A stretch of DNA of 36,954 nt from Prevotella sp. (GTDB lineage Bacteria; Bacteroidota; Bacteroidia; Bacteroidales; Muribaculaceae): assembly GCA_023666665.1 (NCBI GenBank), contig JAMPBN010000010.1, positions 1 through 36,954 of the forward strand, read 5' to 3'. The position numbers were made by a program, and so were the translations under genes. The stretch's first letter is position 1; every line of letters starts with the position of its first letter. The notes beneath the pieces were generated by a model. That model was not told where the DNA came from, ran no database searches, and saw only the letters and a program-made list of their open reading frames with translations. Shown here piece after piece: positions 13,820-21,826 of the stretch.

Positions 13820-14259
13820 TGCTGCCATATTTTTGCCTCCTCGCTGCGACGGCGCACCAGGCCGGGAAGTCTTACGCCTTTGGCATAGACCCAGCGGGTG
13901 AACTCTGCCGGAATGGTGGGGTCGCTCGGGTTAGCTTTAACTTTGCGCCATAGGGTAGAGCTCTCGAGAGCGCCGATTCCGAGGTTGAAGGCAAAGCTCA
14001 CCAGGGCGTCAAATTGCCCCTGCGTTAGGGTTACCCCCTCGGCCATAGCATTGACCTGCTCGCCTGCATGGGCGACATCGGTCTCAAAAAACGCTTCGGC
14101 TTGAGCGCGGGTAATAGAGTGAGTTCGGGAGAAATCGTTGTCCGTATGACCGTAGCCAACGGTCCACACCCCGCCGGCACAACGATAAGGCGAGAGGCGC
14201 AAGCCCTCGTGAGACTTAATGAAATTCTTGATTGCTTCAGAAGGTTGGAGGGTCGCCAT
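13816..14259 (-). CDS. Phage lysozyme (GH24 endolysin)
   Basis: With ATG 14259 (MATLQPSEAI) the endolysin has 147 residues and cleaves peptidoglycan. The family motif is clear: HEGLRLSPYRCAGGVWTVGYGHT. The catalytic Glu is residue 18. The second position of the usual E-x8-D-x5-T triad is Cys27, and Thr33 completes it. E-(D/C)-T variants are known among GH24 endolysins. There is no signal peptide, so export needs the upstream holin. The 5' end overlaps the holin gene by 23 bases. Confidence 0.9.
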   Translation of the reverse strand: MATLQPSEAIKNFIKSHEGLRLSPYRCAGGVWTVGYGHTDNDFSRTHSITRAQAEAFFETDVAHAGEQVNAMAEGVTLTQGQFDALVSFAFNLGIGALESSTLWRKVKANPSDPTIPAEFTRWVYAKGVRLPGLVRRRSEEAKIWQQ

Positions 14260-14488
14260 TGTCTTTGTCGGATTGGGTATGTTTGGATTTATAATGGGCA
14301 TCGATGCCAAGCAGCGCCCCGGCAAAAGTCAGAGTCTCACCATAGGCCACAAGCACCGAAGAGTGAATCTCGCCGGTGGGAGGAACGTAGAACGCCGCAA
14401 TAAGCAGCGCCACACCCGCCAGGGTTAGCGCCACGCCCAACGCCACCTGCACCCTCGGCCACCGTTGCTTATTCTTATTCTGTTTCAT
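14237..14488 (-). CDS. Holin-like two-TM protein
   Basis: 83 residues. A basic start (KQNKNKQRW), TM1 about 14-34 (VALGVALTLAGVALLIAAF), a short loop with PPTGEIH, TM2 about 44-62, and a polar charged tail. Size, topology and position directly upstream of the lysozyme fit a class II holin. No family motif was recognised. Confidence 0.65.
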   Translation of the reverse strand: MKQNKNKQRWPRVQVALGVALTLAGVALLIAAFYVPPTGEIHSSVLVAYGETLTFAGALLGIDAHYKSKHTQSDKDNGDPPTF

Positions 14489-14508
14489 AGTCTATCAAAA
14501 ATTATGGG

Positions 14509-16629
14509 TTATGAATTTCCTTCGAGGGCGGCAACGCGGGCCGCCAGCTCCTGATGCTCTGCATATGTGCAGAGGCGTTCTTCCTGGCCGGGGCGGGTTA
14601 CTTGCCATGTGCCGTCGTCTAATGCCCGCAGACATACCCAACGAAGTTTCGGTAGCATTTGATAGTTGGTGAATGATAGCTCCATGAGGTTGTAAAACCC
14701 ACCGCCGTTGCACGTTACCTGCACGTAGCCTTGGGTAGCCTCGTTGTAAATCATGCAGCCGTATTGGGCGCAATAGGCGAGGTCGTCGGCGGTAAGGGGG
14801 GAGGTCTGGCCGTAGCCGGTGAGAGCCTTGCGGATGTCGTCTTGCGTTGATTCCTTTGTCAGGGCAAAAACATTATTGTTGGCACAGAACCCCTTGTTGG
14901 TCGCTCCATTCCATTTTGAAGTATAAACACCCGAATTATATACGCGGGTTAGGTGGTCATTATTAAAGTCGTGGGTCGAAAGACCCTTGCCGTTGACCTT
15001 ATCCACCTTGGTGGCAACCGATGCCGCCGTAGCGATGCCGTCAACCGAGCAGATAACCTTGCCCGAAGGACCGAACTTCAGCTGCAACGTCCGGTTGCCG
15101 TTAGAATCCGAAGTGCCGAACCGCAAGAAGTTTGCCGACCAAGCACCCACCGAGGGCGAATTGTTGTTGGTATTGGTGATGTTGCGCCACCATAACTCGT
15201 TGCCCTGGAGCTTCACCTGCCAGCAGCTGTTGCGCCAGTATGGCGAGGAATAAATAAATCCCGCGCCGTTGGCCGAGTCGTTGAACGGTTCGGAATAAGT
15301 AACAATCCTGGGACCCTCGGAGCGCACAAACTCCTGCGTCGCGCAATAAGCCGCAGCATCGTCAGCGCTCATTGTCCCCAAATCGGTAACAATAGTGGTG
15401 CCTCCTCCTGCCGCAGCAATCTGCTCCGCAAGTTCAGCAGCCGTTGGCAGCGCGTCGAGCTTCGCCTTGTCGCCATACGCCATTAAGCCGCTGACCGAAG
15501 TTGTGGCCGCCGGTATGGGATTGGTATAATACACGCCGCCACCGCCCGCAGGATTGTAAATACCGCGACGGAAGACCAAGGTGTTCCCGCTGGTTACTAT
15601 GCCCGTGTAAGCGGAAGTCAGCACCGCAATCTGCGAGCCCTTGTCATTGACAGAGTGAATATAATTCTGCTCTGTGCCGTTTGCAGCGCTCTGTGCCGTG
15701 GGGATGTTGGCCACCTTGAGCTTGTCCTCGTCGGTGTAGTCATTAGTCGTCAGAACCCCAAGCGGCGATAAAGTTCCGCTTGAATCTGTGCTGAATACTG
15801 TTGGGCGAACTATCTTGGGCTTTAGTTTTATGCCTTCATGAAAACAACCTGCATAGAAAATTCTATTTTGCTGCAGAACATACTCATCACCTTGGGAGAT
15901 AACACGAGGGTCGTTGATTTCCGGAGGATCATCCTGCAAGGAAATCGGGAATGTGAACCATAGACGGCCTTCCGCCCAATAATAACGAGCCTCTGCGTTT
16001 CGCCAATCGGAGGACACGAACAGGTATATCCCGGTTTTAGCGGGTTCGACATGTCTCCCGGGTGTTATGTCCCAATAAGCGTCGTCGAAGGTCAGCCAAT
16101 CTACGGTTGAGGCGGCAAGTTCTTCTGCGCTGGGGAGCTTGGCGAGCTTCATTTTTTCGTCCGGCGTGAACGTCATAATCCGATCCCAACTGTTGGGAGT
16201 GGTCCACTTAGCCCTTGTGGCTCCCAGTTCGGAGTTTAAGCGATATAGCGCCCATGATTCCGGACCGTTGTAGTTATCTTGACGGAAAGTGATATACGTG
16301 CCACCCCGCAGCGAGCCGGCACCAACCAGAGCGGGTAACATTGACAACGCCTGTGTCAGAGTGGATATTGTCGGTGCGTTGGTCAATGCATTAACATTGA
16401 TAATCGTTCCAAGGCCGTATCTAAGGTCTTCAATAACGCCGGTGGCAATCGCAAGACTACTCGACAACGCAGCTTGTTCTTCCGCTTGCTGCTGAGTGGT
16501 GGCCTCGAGGTCTTCACTTGCCGACACCACCTTATCGAGCAACGTGCCCAAACTGTTGGGAGTAATGGCACCCTTGGTATTGAGCGTCTTAAACGAGGCA
16601 ATTTCTTTTATTACGTCTGATGATTTCAT
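14509..16629 (-). CDS. Tail fibre / receptor-binding protein
   Basis: 706 residues. After a helical N-terminus (KTLNTKGAITPNSLGTLLDK) it has at least three copies of a short fibre repeat ending in a D-K-x-K-L-x-x-(L/I)-P-(S/T)-A motif: DEKMKLAKLPSAEELAA, DEDKLKVANIPTAQSAA and GDKAKLDALPTAAELAE. A beta-rich C-terminal part (about 410-690) has many Tyr, Trp and Asn, and a short coiled coil ends the protein. Such DKxKLD-LP repeats are frequent in tail fibres of Bacteroidota phages. It opens the tail fibre-lysis operon and has its own late-class promoter (16654-16688). The receptor is unknown. Confidence 0.8.
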   Translation of the reverse strand: MKSSDVIKEIASFKTLNTKGAITPNSLGTLLDKVVSASEDLEATTQQQAEEQAALSSSLAIATGVIEDLRYGLGTIINVNALTNAPTISTLTQALSMLPALVGAGSLRGGTYITFRQDNYNGPESWALYRLNSELGATRAKWTTPNSWDRIMTFTPDEKMKLAKLPSAEELAASTVDWLTFDDAYWDITPGRHVEPAKTGIYLFVSSDWRNAEARYYWAEGRLWFTFPISLQDDPPEINDPRVISQGDEYVLQQNRIFYAGCFHEGIKLKPKIVRPTVFSTDSSGTLSPLGVLTTNDYTDEDKLKVANIPTAQSAANGTEQNYIHSVNDKGSQIAVLTSAYTGIVTSGNTLVFRRGIYNPAGGGGVYYTNPIPAATTSVSGLMAYGDKAKLDALPTAAELAEQIAAAGGGTTIVTDLGTMSADDAAAYCATQEFVRSEGPRIVTYSEPFNDSANGAGFIYSSPYWRNSCWQVKLQGNELWWRNITNTNNNSPSVGAWSANFLRFGTSDSNGNRTLQLKFGPSGKVICSVDGIATAASVATKVDKVNGKGLSTHDFNNDHLTRVYNSGVYTSKWNGATNKGFCANNNVFALTKESTQDDIRKALTGYGQTSPLTADDLAYCAQYGCMIYNEATQGYVQVTCNGGGFYNLMELSFTNYQMLPKLRWVCLRALDDGTWQVTRPGQEERLCTYAEHQELAARVAALEGNS

Positions 16630-16653
16630 ATGCTGTTATGTTTGTTTTGATTG

Positions 16654-16688
16654 CAAAATTAATGGCAAAATACTGCGGGTTAAAAGAC
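16654..16688 (-). promoter_or_regulatory. Late-class promoter of the tail fibre-lysis operon
   Basis: Minus strand GTCTTTTA (16681-16688), 19 bases, TAATTTTG (16654-16661). The upstream box contains the stop codon of the 134-residue gene. Confidence 0.7.
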
Positions 16689-17084
16689 AGAGGCAATCGC
16701 CGTGGCGGCCTCCTTGCCGAGGTTGTCGGCAAAGAACTCCCGCAGGTTCATCACCGAGGCGTAATACTTGCGCGAAAACCAGCGGCGGCGTTTGCGTTTG
16801 TTGTCATAGCCGAGGTCGCCGGGGTTGCCCCGCCAGGTGTTAGACCCGACACCCTGGTCAACGTAGAGGCCGTAGAGGTTGAAGCTCTGCCTCAGGGTGA
16901 CATCGGTAAATTTGCCGTCGGCAGTCATCCCGACCGCTGCCACGGAATTATACAGCGCACCGGTATCAACCACGCCGAGCATCGCAATCTTTTCGCGCCA
17001 TATCTTCACCATAGTGTCATTAAACGCCTTGACATATCGCCCGCGCTCGAGCAGGGCGACATCGGTGTCAGTCAGTCCACTCAT
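16680..17084 (-). CDS. Head-tail joining / tail completion protein (gp10-like candidate)
   Basis: A 134-residue basic protein. MVKIWREKIAMLGVVDTGALYNSV resembles the VDTGRLRNS pattern of HK97 gp10-type neck/tail completion proteins. YGLYVDQGVGSNTWRG and the KRKRRRWFSRKYYASV stretch follow. It lies after the portal and two other connector genes and before the tail fibre. It overlaps the next upstream gene by 17 bases. The function is inferred from motif shape and order. Confidence 0.6.
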   Translation of the reverse strand: MSGLTDTDVALLERGRYVKAFNDTMVKIWREKIAMLGVVDTGALYNSVAAVGMTADGKFTDVTLRQSFNLYGLYVDQGVGSNTWRGNPGDLGYDNKRKRRRWFSRKYYASVMNLREFFADNLGKEAATAIASVF

Positions 17085-17568
17085 CGGGGTTGCATCTTAG
17101 GTCGGTAAAGACATCGACGGCGATTTGAAAGTACGCACAGGCGCAGCCGCTGAAGAAATAACGGTCAATCTCGTTGAACGAGATTCGCGGGTCAATATAG
17201 AGGCAATTCTGCTCGAGTTTGGTCTTCTCGAGCAGCAGTCGAGAGGCAAACTGTCGGAAGAGCTCGCGCATGGTTTCCATACATTCCGTGCGGGCTTCCA
17301 TATCTTCGGCAGCGTGGCGCATAGCCAGAAACACGGTCTTAACGCGGCGGGTACGCGGGGTGTTGTTCAACTCCGTATAGCCGTCGGCAACGTCGCTGAC
17401 GCAGACAAATGCTGCGGTATTCTGCATCGAGGACAGCGCTTCTTCAAACCCCTCGAGTCCGCTGACCCGACAGAAACGAAAACCCTCGGTCTGTGCCAGC
17501 TTGTTTCGCTCGGTCAGAAACTCAAAGAATGCGCTCGCATCCCATTGACCTTTATTGTAATAGCTCAT
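17068..17568 (-). CDS. Putative tail terminator / head-tail connector protein
   Basis: A 166-residue protein. ATG 17568 overlaps the preceding stop (ATGA). It is a compact alpha/beta protein without signal or TM. A VKTVFLAMRHAAEDMEAR helix and FSGCACAYFQIAVDVFTDL near the end resemble tail-terminator-type proteins (gp17-like). Its place in the connector cluster supports this, but I recognise no strict motif. Confidence 0.5.
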   Translation of the reverse strand: MSYYNKGQWDASAFFEFLTERNKLAQTEGFRFCRVSGLEGFEEALSSMQNTAAFVCVSDVADGYTELNNTPRTRRVKTVFLAMRHAAEDMEARTECMETMRELFRQFASRLLLEKTKLEQNCLYIDPRISFNEIDRYFFSGCACAYFQIAVDVFTDLRCNPDEWTD

Positions 17569-18296
17569 CGTGTTTTAAGTTTTGCGTTAAGTTCTTTATA
17601 TTCCCTGGCTTGGGCGTTGAGCTCGGTCAGAGCCCGCCAGCAATCAAGCGCCAAGATTTCTCCCTCCTTGGTAACGTCGCCCTTGGTCAGCGCGCGGATT
17701 TGGGCGTTCATAGCTTCCTCAACGTTTGGGGCAGAGCTGCCGAGCATATTGGAATCACTCTCGGCAGGCTGAAAGAAGTCGGCATAGCGGCGTGAGAAGA
17801 ACCCCTTGAGCGCTGCCACCCAGTAAAACACTGCAATGCGCTGCCACGGCTCGGCCTCGCCGGTGAATCCGGGATAAAGCACCGCTGCCAGTTGGCCGAG
17901 CAGCGCGTCGGACTTCGTAGCCAGGTAGCCCTGGTAGAGATTGTCGGCAATCATATAAGTCTCGAAGCTCACGCCCTTGAAGTCGGCGGCGACGGCATTG
18001 CACTTGCGCATAACCGAGGGTCGCACCGGCATATGCGGCAATTCTCGAAGCCAGTCGAGAGCCGACAGATGTTCGGCAAGAGTGAGCGGCGAAAGTTCAA
18101 AGAAATCATCTCCCAGCTCAAAGATGTAGTTTCCCTGAGACTTGCCCAACAGCGTCATCCCCGACCAATGGATGAAGCAGCGCGAAGCAATCATTGCGAA
18201 GGGCATCTCTGTGGTAAAGAGCTGAAAAACATACTTGAGTTCATAGTCAGTCAACTCATTCCACCCGCAGGGCATTTTAAGATCTATCTTTGTCAT
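17565..18296 (-). CDS. Conserved structural-operon protein, unknown function
   Basis: A 243-residue mostly helical protein starting MTKIDLKMPCGWNELTDYEL, with an aromatic-rich middle (EPWQRIAVFYWVAALKGFF) and a lysine-rich end. It is translationally coupled to the downstream gene and 2 bases from the upstream gene. It may be a connector or assembly protein; nothing more specific can be said. Confidence 0.6.
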   Translation of the reverse strand: MTKIDLKMPCGWNELTDYELKYVFQLFTTEMPFAMIASRCFIHWSGMTLLGKSQGNYIFELGDDFFELSPLTLAEHLSALDWLRELPHMPVRPSVMRKCNAVAADFKGVSFETYMIADNLYQGYLATKSDALLGQLAAVLYPGFTGEAEPWQRIAVFYWVAALKGFFSRRYADFFQPAESDSNMLGSSAPNVEEAMNAQIRALTKGDVTKEGEILALDCWRALTELNAQAREYKELNAKLKTR

Positions 18297-18298
18297 AG

Positions 18299-19138
18299 TT
18301 AAAAGAAATATCCGGCTGCGGTTTTTTGATTTTTAAACACCGGCGGATTAAAGAACTCAGCCACCGTTGAAGAATGCCATTCAGGGAAATCATCAGGGCG
18401 TTGGCGGATAAATTCAACCAGTTCCGCCAAACGGTGCTGATCAAAGCCGTCGCTCTCAAGAGCCTTTATGATTTGCGCCCTGAGGCGACGCACCAGCTCG
18501 CCGCGCTCCCGGCTGAGCTTTCCGATGAGGTTTTCGGCGCGGAGGGCATCCATCAGCTCGCGAGAGAGCCACAACGCCGCAAGAAACGCTTCGAGGTCGA
18601 TAATTTGTGTTCTTACCTTAATGTAGCGGTCCCACTTCGATTCATCTGAAGTCGGCAAGGACTTCAAAGCATTGAAGTTCGGGAACAGGGTTGCACCAAA
18701 AAACTCGGCTTGGCGAGTAGAGTTCCACCCCTCAAACTCGGGGAGCAGACGCAGCAGCATATCAATAGCTTCATCACGCAGCTCGGCCATCGAGGCCATC
18801 AGTCGGTCAACTCGCGCTTTTGAAGCAGCCACGAGGTTTTGCGTTCCAACGGTGGCAAGGCCGTTGGCCGTAAATACCACGTCGAGGCTCGGGAGCGCCT
18901 GTTTCATTGCGTCGGCTACTGCCAAACGCGCTGCAGTCAGCCACCGAATATTACCTGAGCCAAGGGCGCAGATGTCATCGAATATCTTGGAACCCGTAAA
19001 TTCGACCTGTATCCACTGCTCGGCAGCGTCGATAAACGGCACGAGTTTTTCAAACAGTGAGGTTTCTCCCTTGACCGTTATAAGCTGGTTGGGGATGAGC
19101 GCCCGAAGCGCGTCGTTATTCGTTATTAGTTTCGGCAT
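18299..19138 (-). CDS. DUF6712-like head-tail protein
   Basis: A 279-residue protein. FEKLVPFIDAAEQWIQVEFTG followed by a helical array (WLTAARLAVADAMKQALPSLD) resembles the DUF6712-type head-completion proteins of Bacteroidota phages. It starts inside the end of the portal gene (23-base overlap), as connector genes often do. The C-terminal 60 residues (HRLAELVEFIRQRPDDFPEW) are helical. Confidence 0.55.
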   Translation of the reverse strand: MPKLITNNDALRALIPNQLITVKGETSLFEKLVPFIDAAEQWIQVEFTGSKIFDDICALGSGNIRWLTAARLAVADAMKQALPSLDVVFTANGLATVGTQNLVAASKARVDRLMASMAELRDEAIDMLLRLLPEFEGWNSTRQAEFFGATLFPNFNALKSLPTSDESKWDRYIKVRTQIIDLEAFLAALWLSRELMDALRAENLIGKLSRERGELVRRLRAQIIKALESDGFDQHRLAELVEFIRQRPDDFPEWHSSTVAEFFNPPVFKNQKTAAGYFF

Positions 19139-20438
19139 AAGTGGTTACTTGTTTAGCGTCTTTGTGTTCGTCGAGAGTGGTGAGCTGCATAAATGGGCAG
19201 TCGGGATACACGCCTTTCCAGTCATTGAAGCGGATAATGATGCGGTGCACCGTAAAGAGCAAGTCGTGATAGGGCTTCTGCAGAGCCTGGGCTATGGTGT
19301 AGAGTTCGCGCTTATCCGAGCCGGAGTTATTACTCTGAGCCTTTCCGGGCACAGAACCGACCAGGTTGGAATGAACGCGCATAGTGAAGCAAATCATATT
19401 GATGGCTTCCCGGATGTCGGTTTCCCAGTCCCCACCCTCCTTGCCGGTGTCGACTTTGTGAATCTGCACGTCGTGCTGCTCGGCACCGTCGGGCGTAACG
19501 TAGAACGAGGAGAACCACGCCTTTCCGGAATTTTCCGCGCCGGTCAGGAAGTCAAGAATCTGCTGTTTTTCCTTAACGATACGTTCCTGCTGCTTGCGGC
19601 GGTCGGTGATACCCTCGGCGCGAAATATCGACTCCCAATATTTTGCCGCCACCTCTATGTGGTACTTTATTGGGGCAGAGTTCTTGAGCTTGGCTTCTTT
19701 GGCCACTCCGATAAGCTGCTTGATGTTGTACCACTTGCCCTTGAAGAGCGAGGCGTAATAAGGAATCGGGTAATAGGTGGAGTCAACCGTTGGGATGCGG
19801 CTGACTATGGCAAACTTGCGGCAGCGCGATTTCTTTGCGAGCCGGGTCTGCAGGTCAGCCCACGGCGCTGAGGGGTCGAGCAGGTCAATTACCTCAATTT
19901 CTTTGCGATTATGGCTATATCTGCGCCAGTTGGCGTAGAGAATGGACTTGATGCGGCCGGCAGAATCGGCGGGAGTGAAACGGCAATAACAGGCTTCCTT
20001 GCGGACCAGACGCACAATTTTATCGCCCGCGTCGTTGAGAATGATAACGCTGACGGCAAACCCGAAGTGCTTGAAGTCCTGGCAAACTCCGAGGAAATAG
20101 CTCGCCACATCGTTGTTTAGCAGAAATTCGTCGACAGCACTGCGCACTGCAGGGGCAGCAGCATCGCAATTATATTGCAGCCCTGAGCCGAAGCAGACCT
20201 CGGCGTTAAACATTTGGCAGGTAGAGAGGGTTTCGTCTTTCTCAATCAGATCAAGAATATTGAACGGCATCATGTTGTCACCACCCCAGGGTATATAGCT
20301 GAGGTCAGAATCAATCACCACCGGGCAGATGTCAACGTCTTCTTTAAACACCGAGGCGGAGTTGACCGAAAACAGCGCTCGCGCATCTACGCCGGGAATG
20401 TTCTCAACAGAATTATAATTTAATGTAACGTCGTGCAT
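19116..20438 (-). CDS. Portal protein
   Basis: 440 residues. An N-terminal domain has YIPWGGDNMMPFNILDLIEKD (residues 48-68), then a mixed alpha/beta core with the clip/stem-like helices near 280-300 (ITDRRKQQERIVKEKQQILDF) and VGSVPGKAQSNNSGSDKREL near 365-385. This pattern is typical of Bacteroidota phage portal proteins, the dodecameric ring through which DNA is packed. It lies downstream of the terminase and before the connector genes. Confidence 0.75.
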   Translation of the reverse strand: MHDVTLNYNSVENIPGVDARALFSVNSASVFKEDVDICPVVIDSDLSYIPWGGDNMMPFNILDLIEKDETLSTCQMFNAEVCFGSGLQYNCDAAAPAVRSAVDEFLLNNDVASYFLGVCQDFKHFGFAVSVIILNDAGDKIVRLVRKEACYCRFTPADSAGRIKSILYANWRRYSHNRKEIEVIDLLDPSAPWADLQTRLAKKSRCRKFAIVSRIPTVDSTYYPIPYYASLFKGKWYNIKQLIGVAKEAKLKNSAPIKYHIEVAAKYWESIFRAEGITDRRKQQERIVKEKQQILDFLTGAENSGKAWFSSFYVTPDGAEQHDVQIHKVDTGKEGGDWETDIREAINMICFTMRVHSNLVGSVPGKAQSNNSGSDKRELYTIAQALQKPYHDLLFTVHRIIIRFNDWKGVYPDCPFMQLTTLDEHKDAKQVTTYAETNNE

Positions 20439-20462
20439 ATTAGTTGTAATATTATGATAACT

Positions 20463-20696
20463 TTAAAGGAATACTTCACAGTCATTGACGCTGAAAATGC
20501 AGCAATCGCGCACCCTGCGGATAGCTCCGGAGGTGAGCAGCTTGACTTCGCGCCAGCCTCCGCGAAACGAGAACGTCAGCGATATGCAGTTGCGGTAATC
20601 GAGAATCGAGCCGTCGGACTTCCACAACTTGATGTCAACAGGGTCGCCGGAGTTGAGAATGGTGCGGGCGGTAGATATATGGATTGAGCGAGCCAT
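20463..20696 (-). CDS. Small structural-operon protein, unknown function
   Basis: A 77-residue strand-rich protein (SIHISTARTILNSGDPVDIK then SLTFSFRGGWREVKLLTSGA). ATG 20696 shares its A with the stop of the preceding gene (TAATG). It lies between the 360-residue protein and the portal. Not recognised. Confidence 0.6.
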   Translation of the reverse strand: MARSIHISTARTILNSGDPVDIKLWKSDGSILDYRNCISLTFSFRGGWREVKLLTSGAIRRVRDCCIFSVNDCEVFL

Positions 20697-21778
20697 TATG
20701 CAAAACAGTCGTTAAAATGGTCAGAGAAAATTCCTCTGCGGGTGGATTGCAGACGGAGGTGGGGAACGTTTTCGGCGTAACGCCAAGTGAACTTCACGGT
20801 GTTTGGCGCGTCATCGCCATCGCTCACCTCGCAAGTGGCCTCTGTAATCAGCATCGGCTGCGGGGAACCGTTCACATAGTGAAATGCGGAGTGAGACGAA
20901 ATGAGTTGGTCCACCCAATCAGATTCATCGGATGTAAGCGGGCCAAGGGTGGCCACGTACTGCTTCATCACAGAGCGGTCAAAGAAGTATGAATGAGTGG
21001 CCAGCGCCGCCAAGGTTCGCGACACCTCGGTTTTGGTCGTAGTCAGAGTTGGCAAAAGCGCGTCTTCAAATAGATTGAAGCAGTTGTAAAAAGCAAACTT
21101 TTCCAACGAGTCGAGCGAGCGGTCAACGTAAATAGAATACTCGCGTTCGCCCAGGCTTAAATTCACAGCGAGAATTTCAACGGCAGTTTGCGGAATTTCC
21201 TGCGCCTCGGCAATATCTTCGGTCAACCCAGGAATTGAAACGTGAGTTTCACGAATGCTGTTATATCCTACAATGCTCGGAGTTCTTGACGATTGAGGCG
21301 GCGCGAATACATTCACGGAATTGTCGCGATTGTCAAGCCAATATATTTCATGCTTGGCCTTAAGCGTTTTCGCGCCTGCCGCCAGAAAATATGACAGCGA
21401 AAACTCGGCATCTGGCGAAACCCTGCGGTTAACCTGCGAGGTCAAGAAATTACTTGAGAGCCACTCGTCGAAACTTTCGGTGTCAACCTGCCGCTCGCAA
21501 TACAACACGCTGAGCGTTCGCGAAGCGCTTCCAATGGTGGCGGTATATTCGGAATATGCGAGGTTGCGATTTCGCATATGTTGTTCAATCAAGACGTTGA
21601 CATCATAAATCTCAACCTGTCCGTTAACCGGGTAGTAACTTTCTTGAAGAAGAACGTTCCCCTCGGAATCGGCCAGAGAAAAGTCAACGCTGCTCTCCCC
21701 GCTGACGTTTGCGGTGAGAACGGTGAGGAATGATGAGGGGATAACCCCGGATGGAATATTCTGAAAGTCGGTACTCAT
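20696..21778 (-). CDS. Structural protein, unknown (possible tail-associated beta protein)
   Basis: A 360-residue beta-rich protein. Its N-terminal 100 residues look like an Ig-like or beta-sandwich domain (NVSGESSVDFSLADSEGNVL, YSEYTATIGSASRTLSVLYC). Many Ser/Thr and few Lys suggest a virion surface or tail part. It is the first gene after a late-class promoter (21783-21817) and heads the portal-connector operon. No family is recognised with confidence. Confidence 0.6.
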   Translation of the reverse strand: MSTDFQNIPSGVIPSSFLTVLTANVSGESSVDFSLADSEGNVLLQESYYPVNGQVEIYDVNVLIEQHMRNRNLAYSEYTATIGSASRTLSVLYCERQVDTESFDEWLSSNFLTSQVNRRVSPDAEFSLSYFLAAGAKTLKAKHEIYWLDNRDNSVNVFAPPQSSRTPSIVGYNSIRETHVSIPGLTEDIAEAQEIPQTAVEILAVNLSLGEREYSIYVDRSLDSLEKFAFYNCFNLFEDALLPTLTTTKTEVSRTLAALATHSYFFDRSVMKQYVATLGPLTSDESDWVDQLISSHSAFHYVNGSPQPMLITEATCEVSDGDDAPNTVKFTWRYAENVPHLRLQSTRRGIFSDHFNDCFA

Positions 21779-21782
21779 ATTG

Positions 21783-21817
21783 CAAAATTAATTATATTAT
21801 CGCCCGCAATAAAAGAC
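21783..21817 (-). promoter_or_regulatory. Late-class promoter of the portal operon
   Basis: Minus strand GTCTTTTA (21810-21817), 19 bases, TAATTTTG (21783-21790). It lies between the large terminase stop and the 360-residue gene. Confidence 0.72.
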
Positions 21818-21826
21818 GAAAACGCA

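Noticed and set aside
14237-14488. Two-TM proteins of the duplicated operon as additional holins
   Set aside because: They are about holin size but lie away from the lysis cassette and have a long basic N-terminus; I left their function open.
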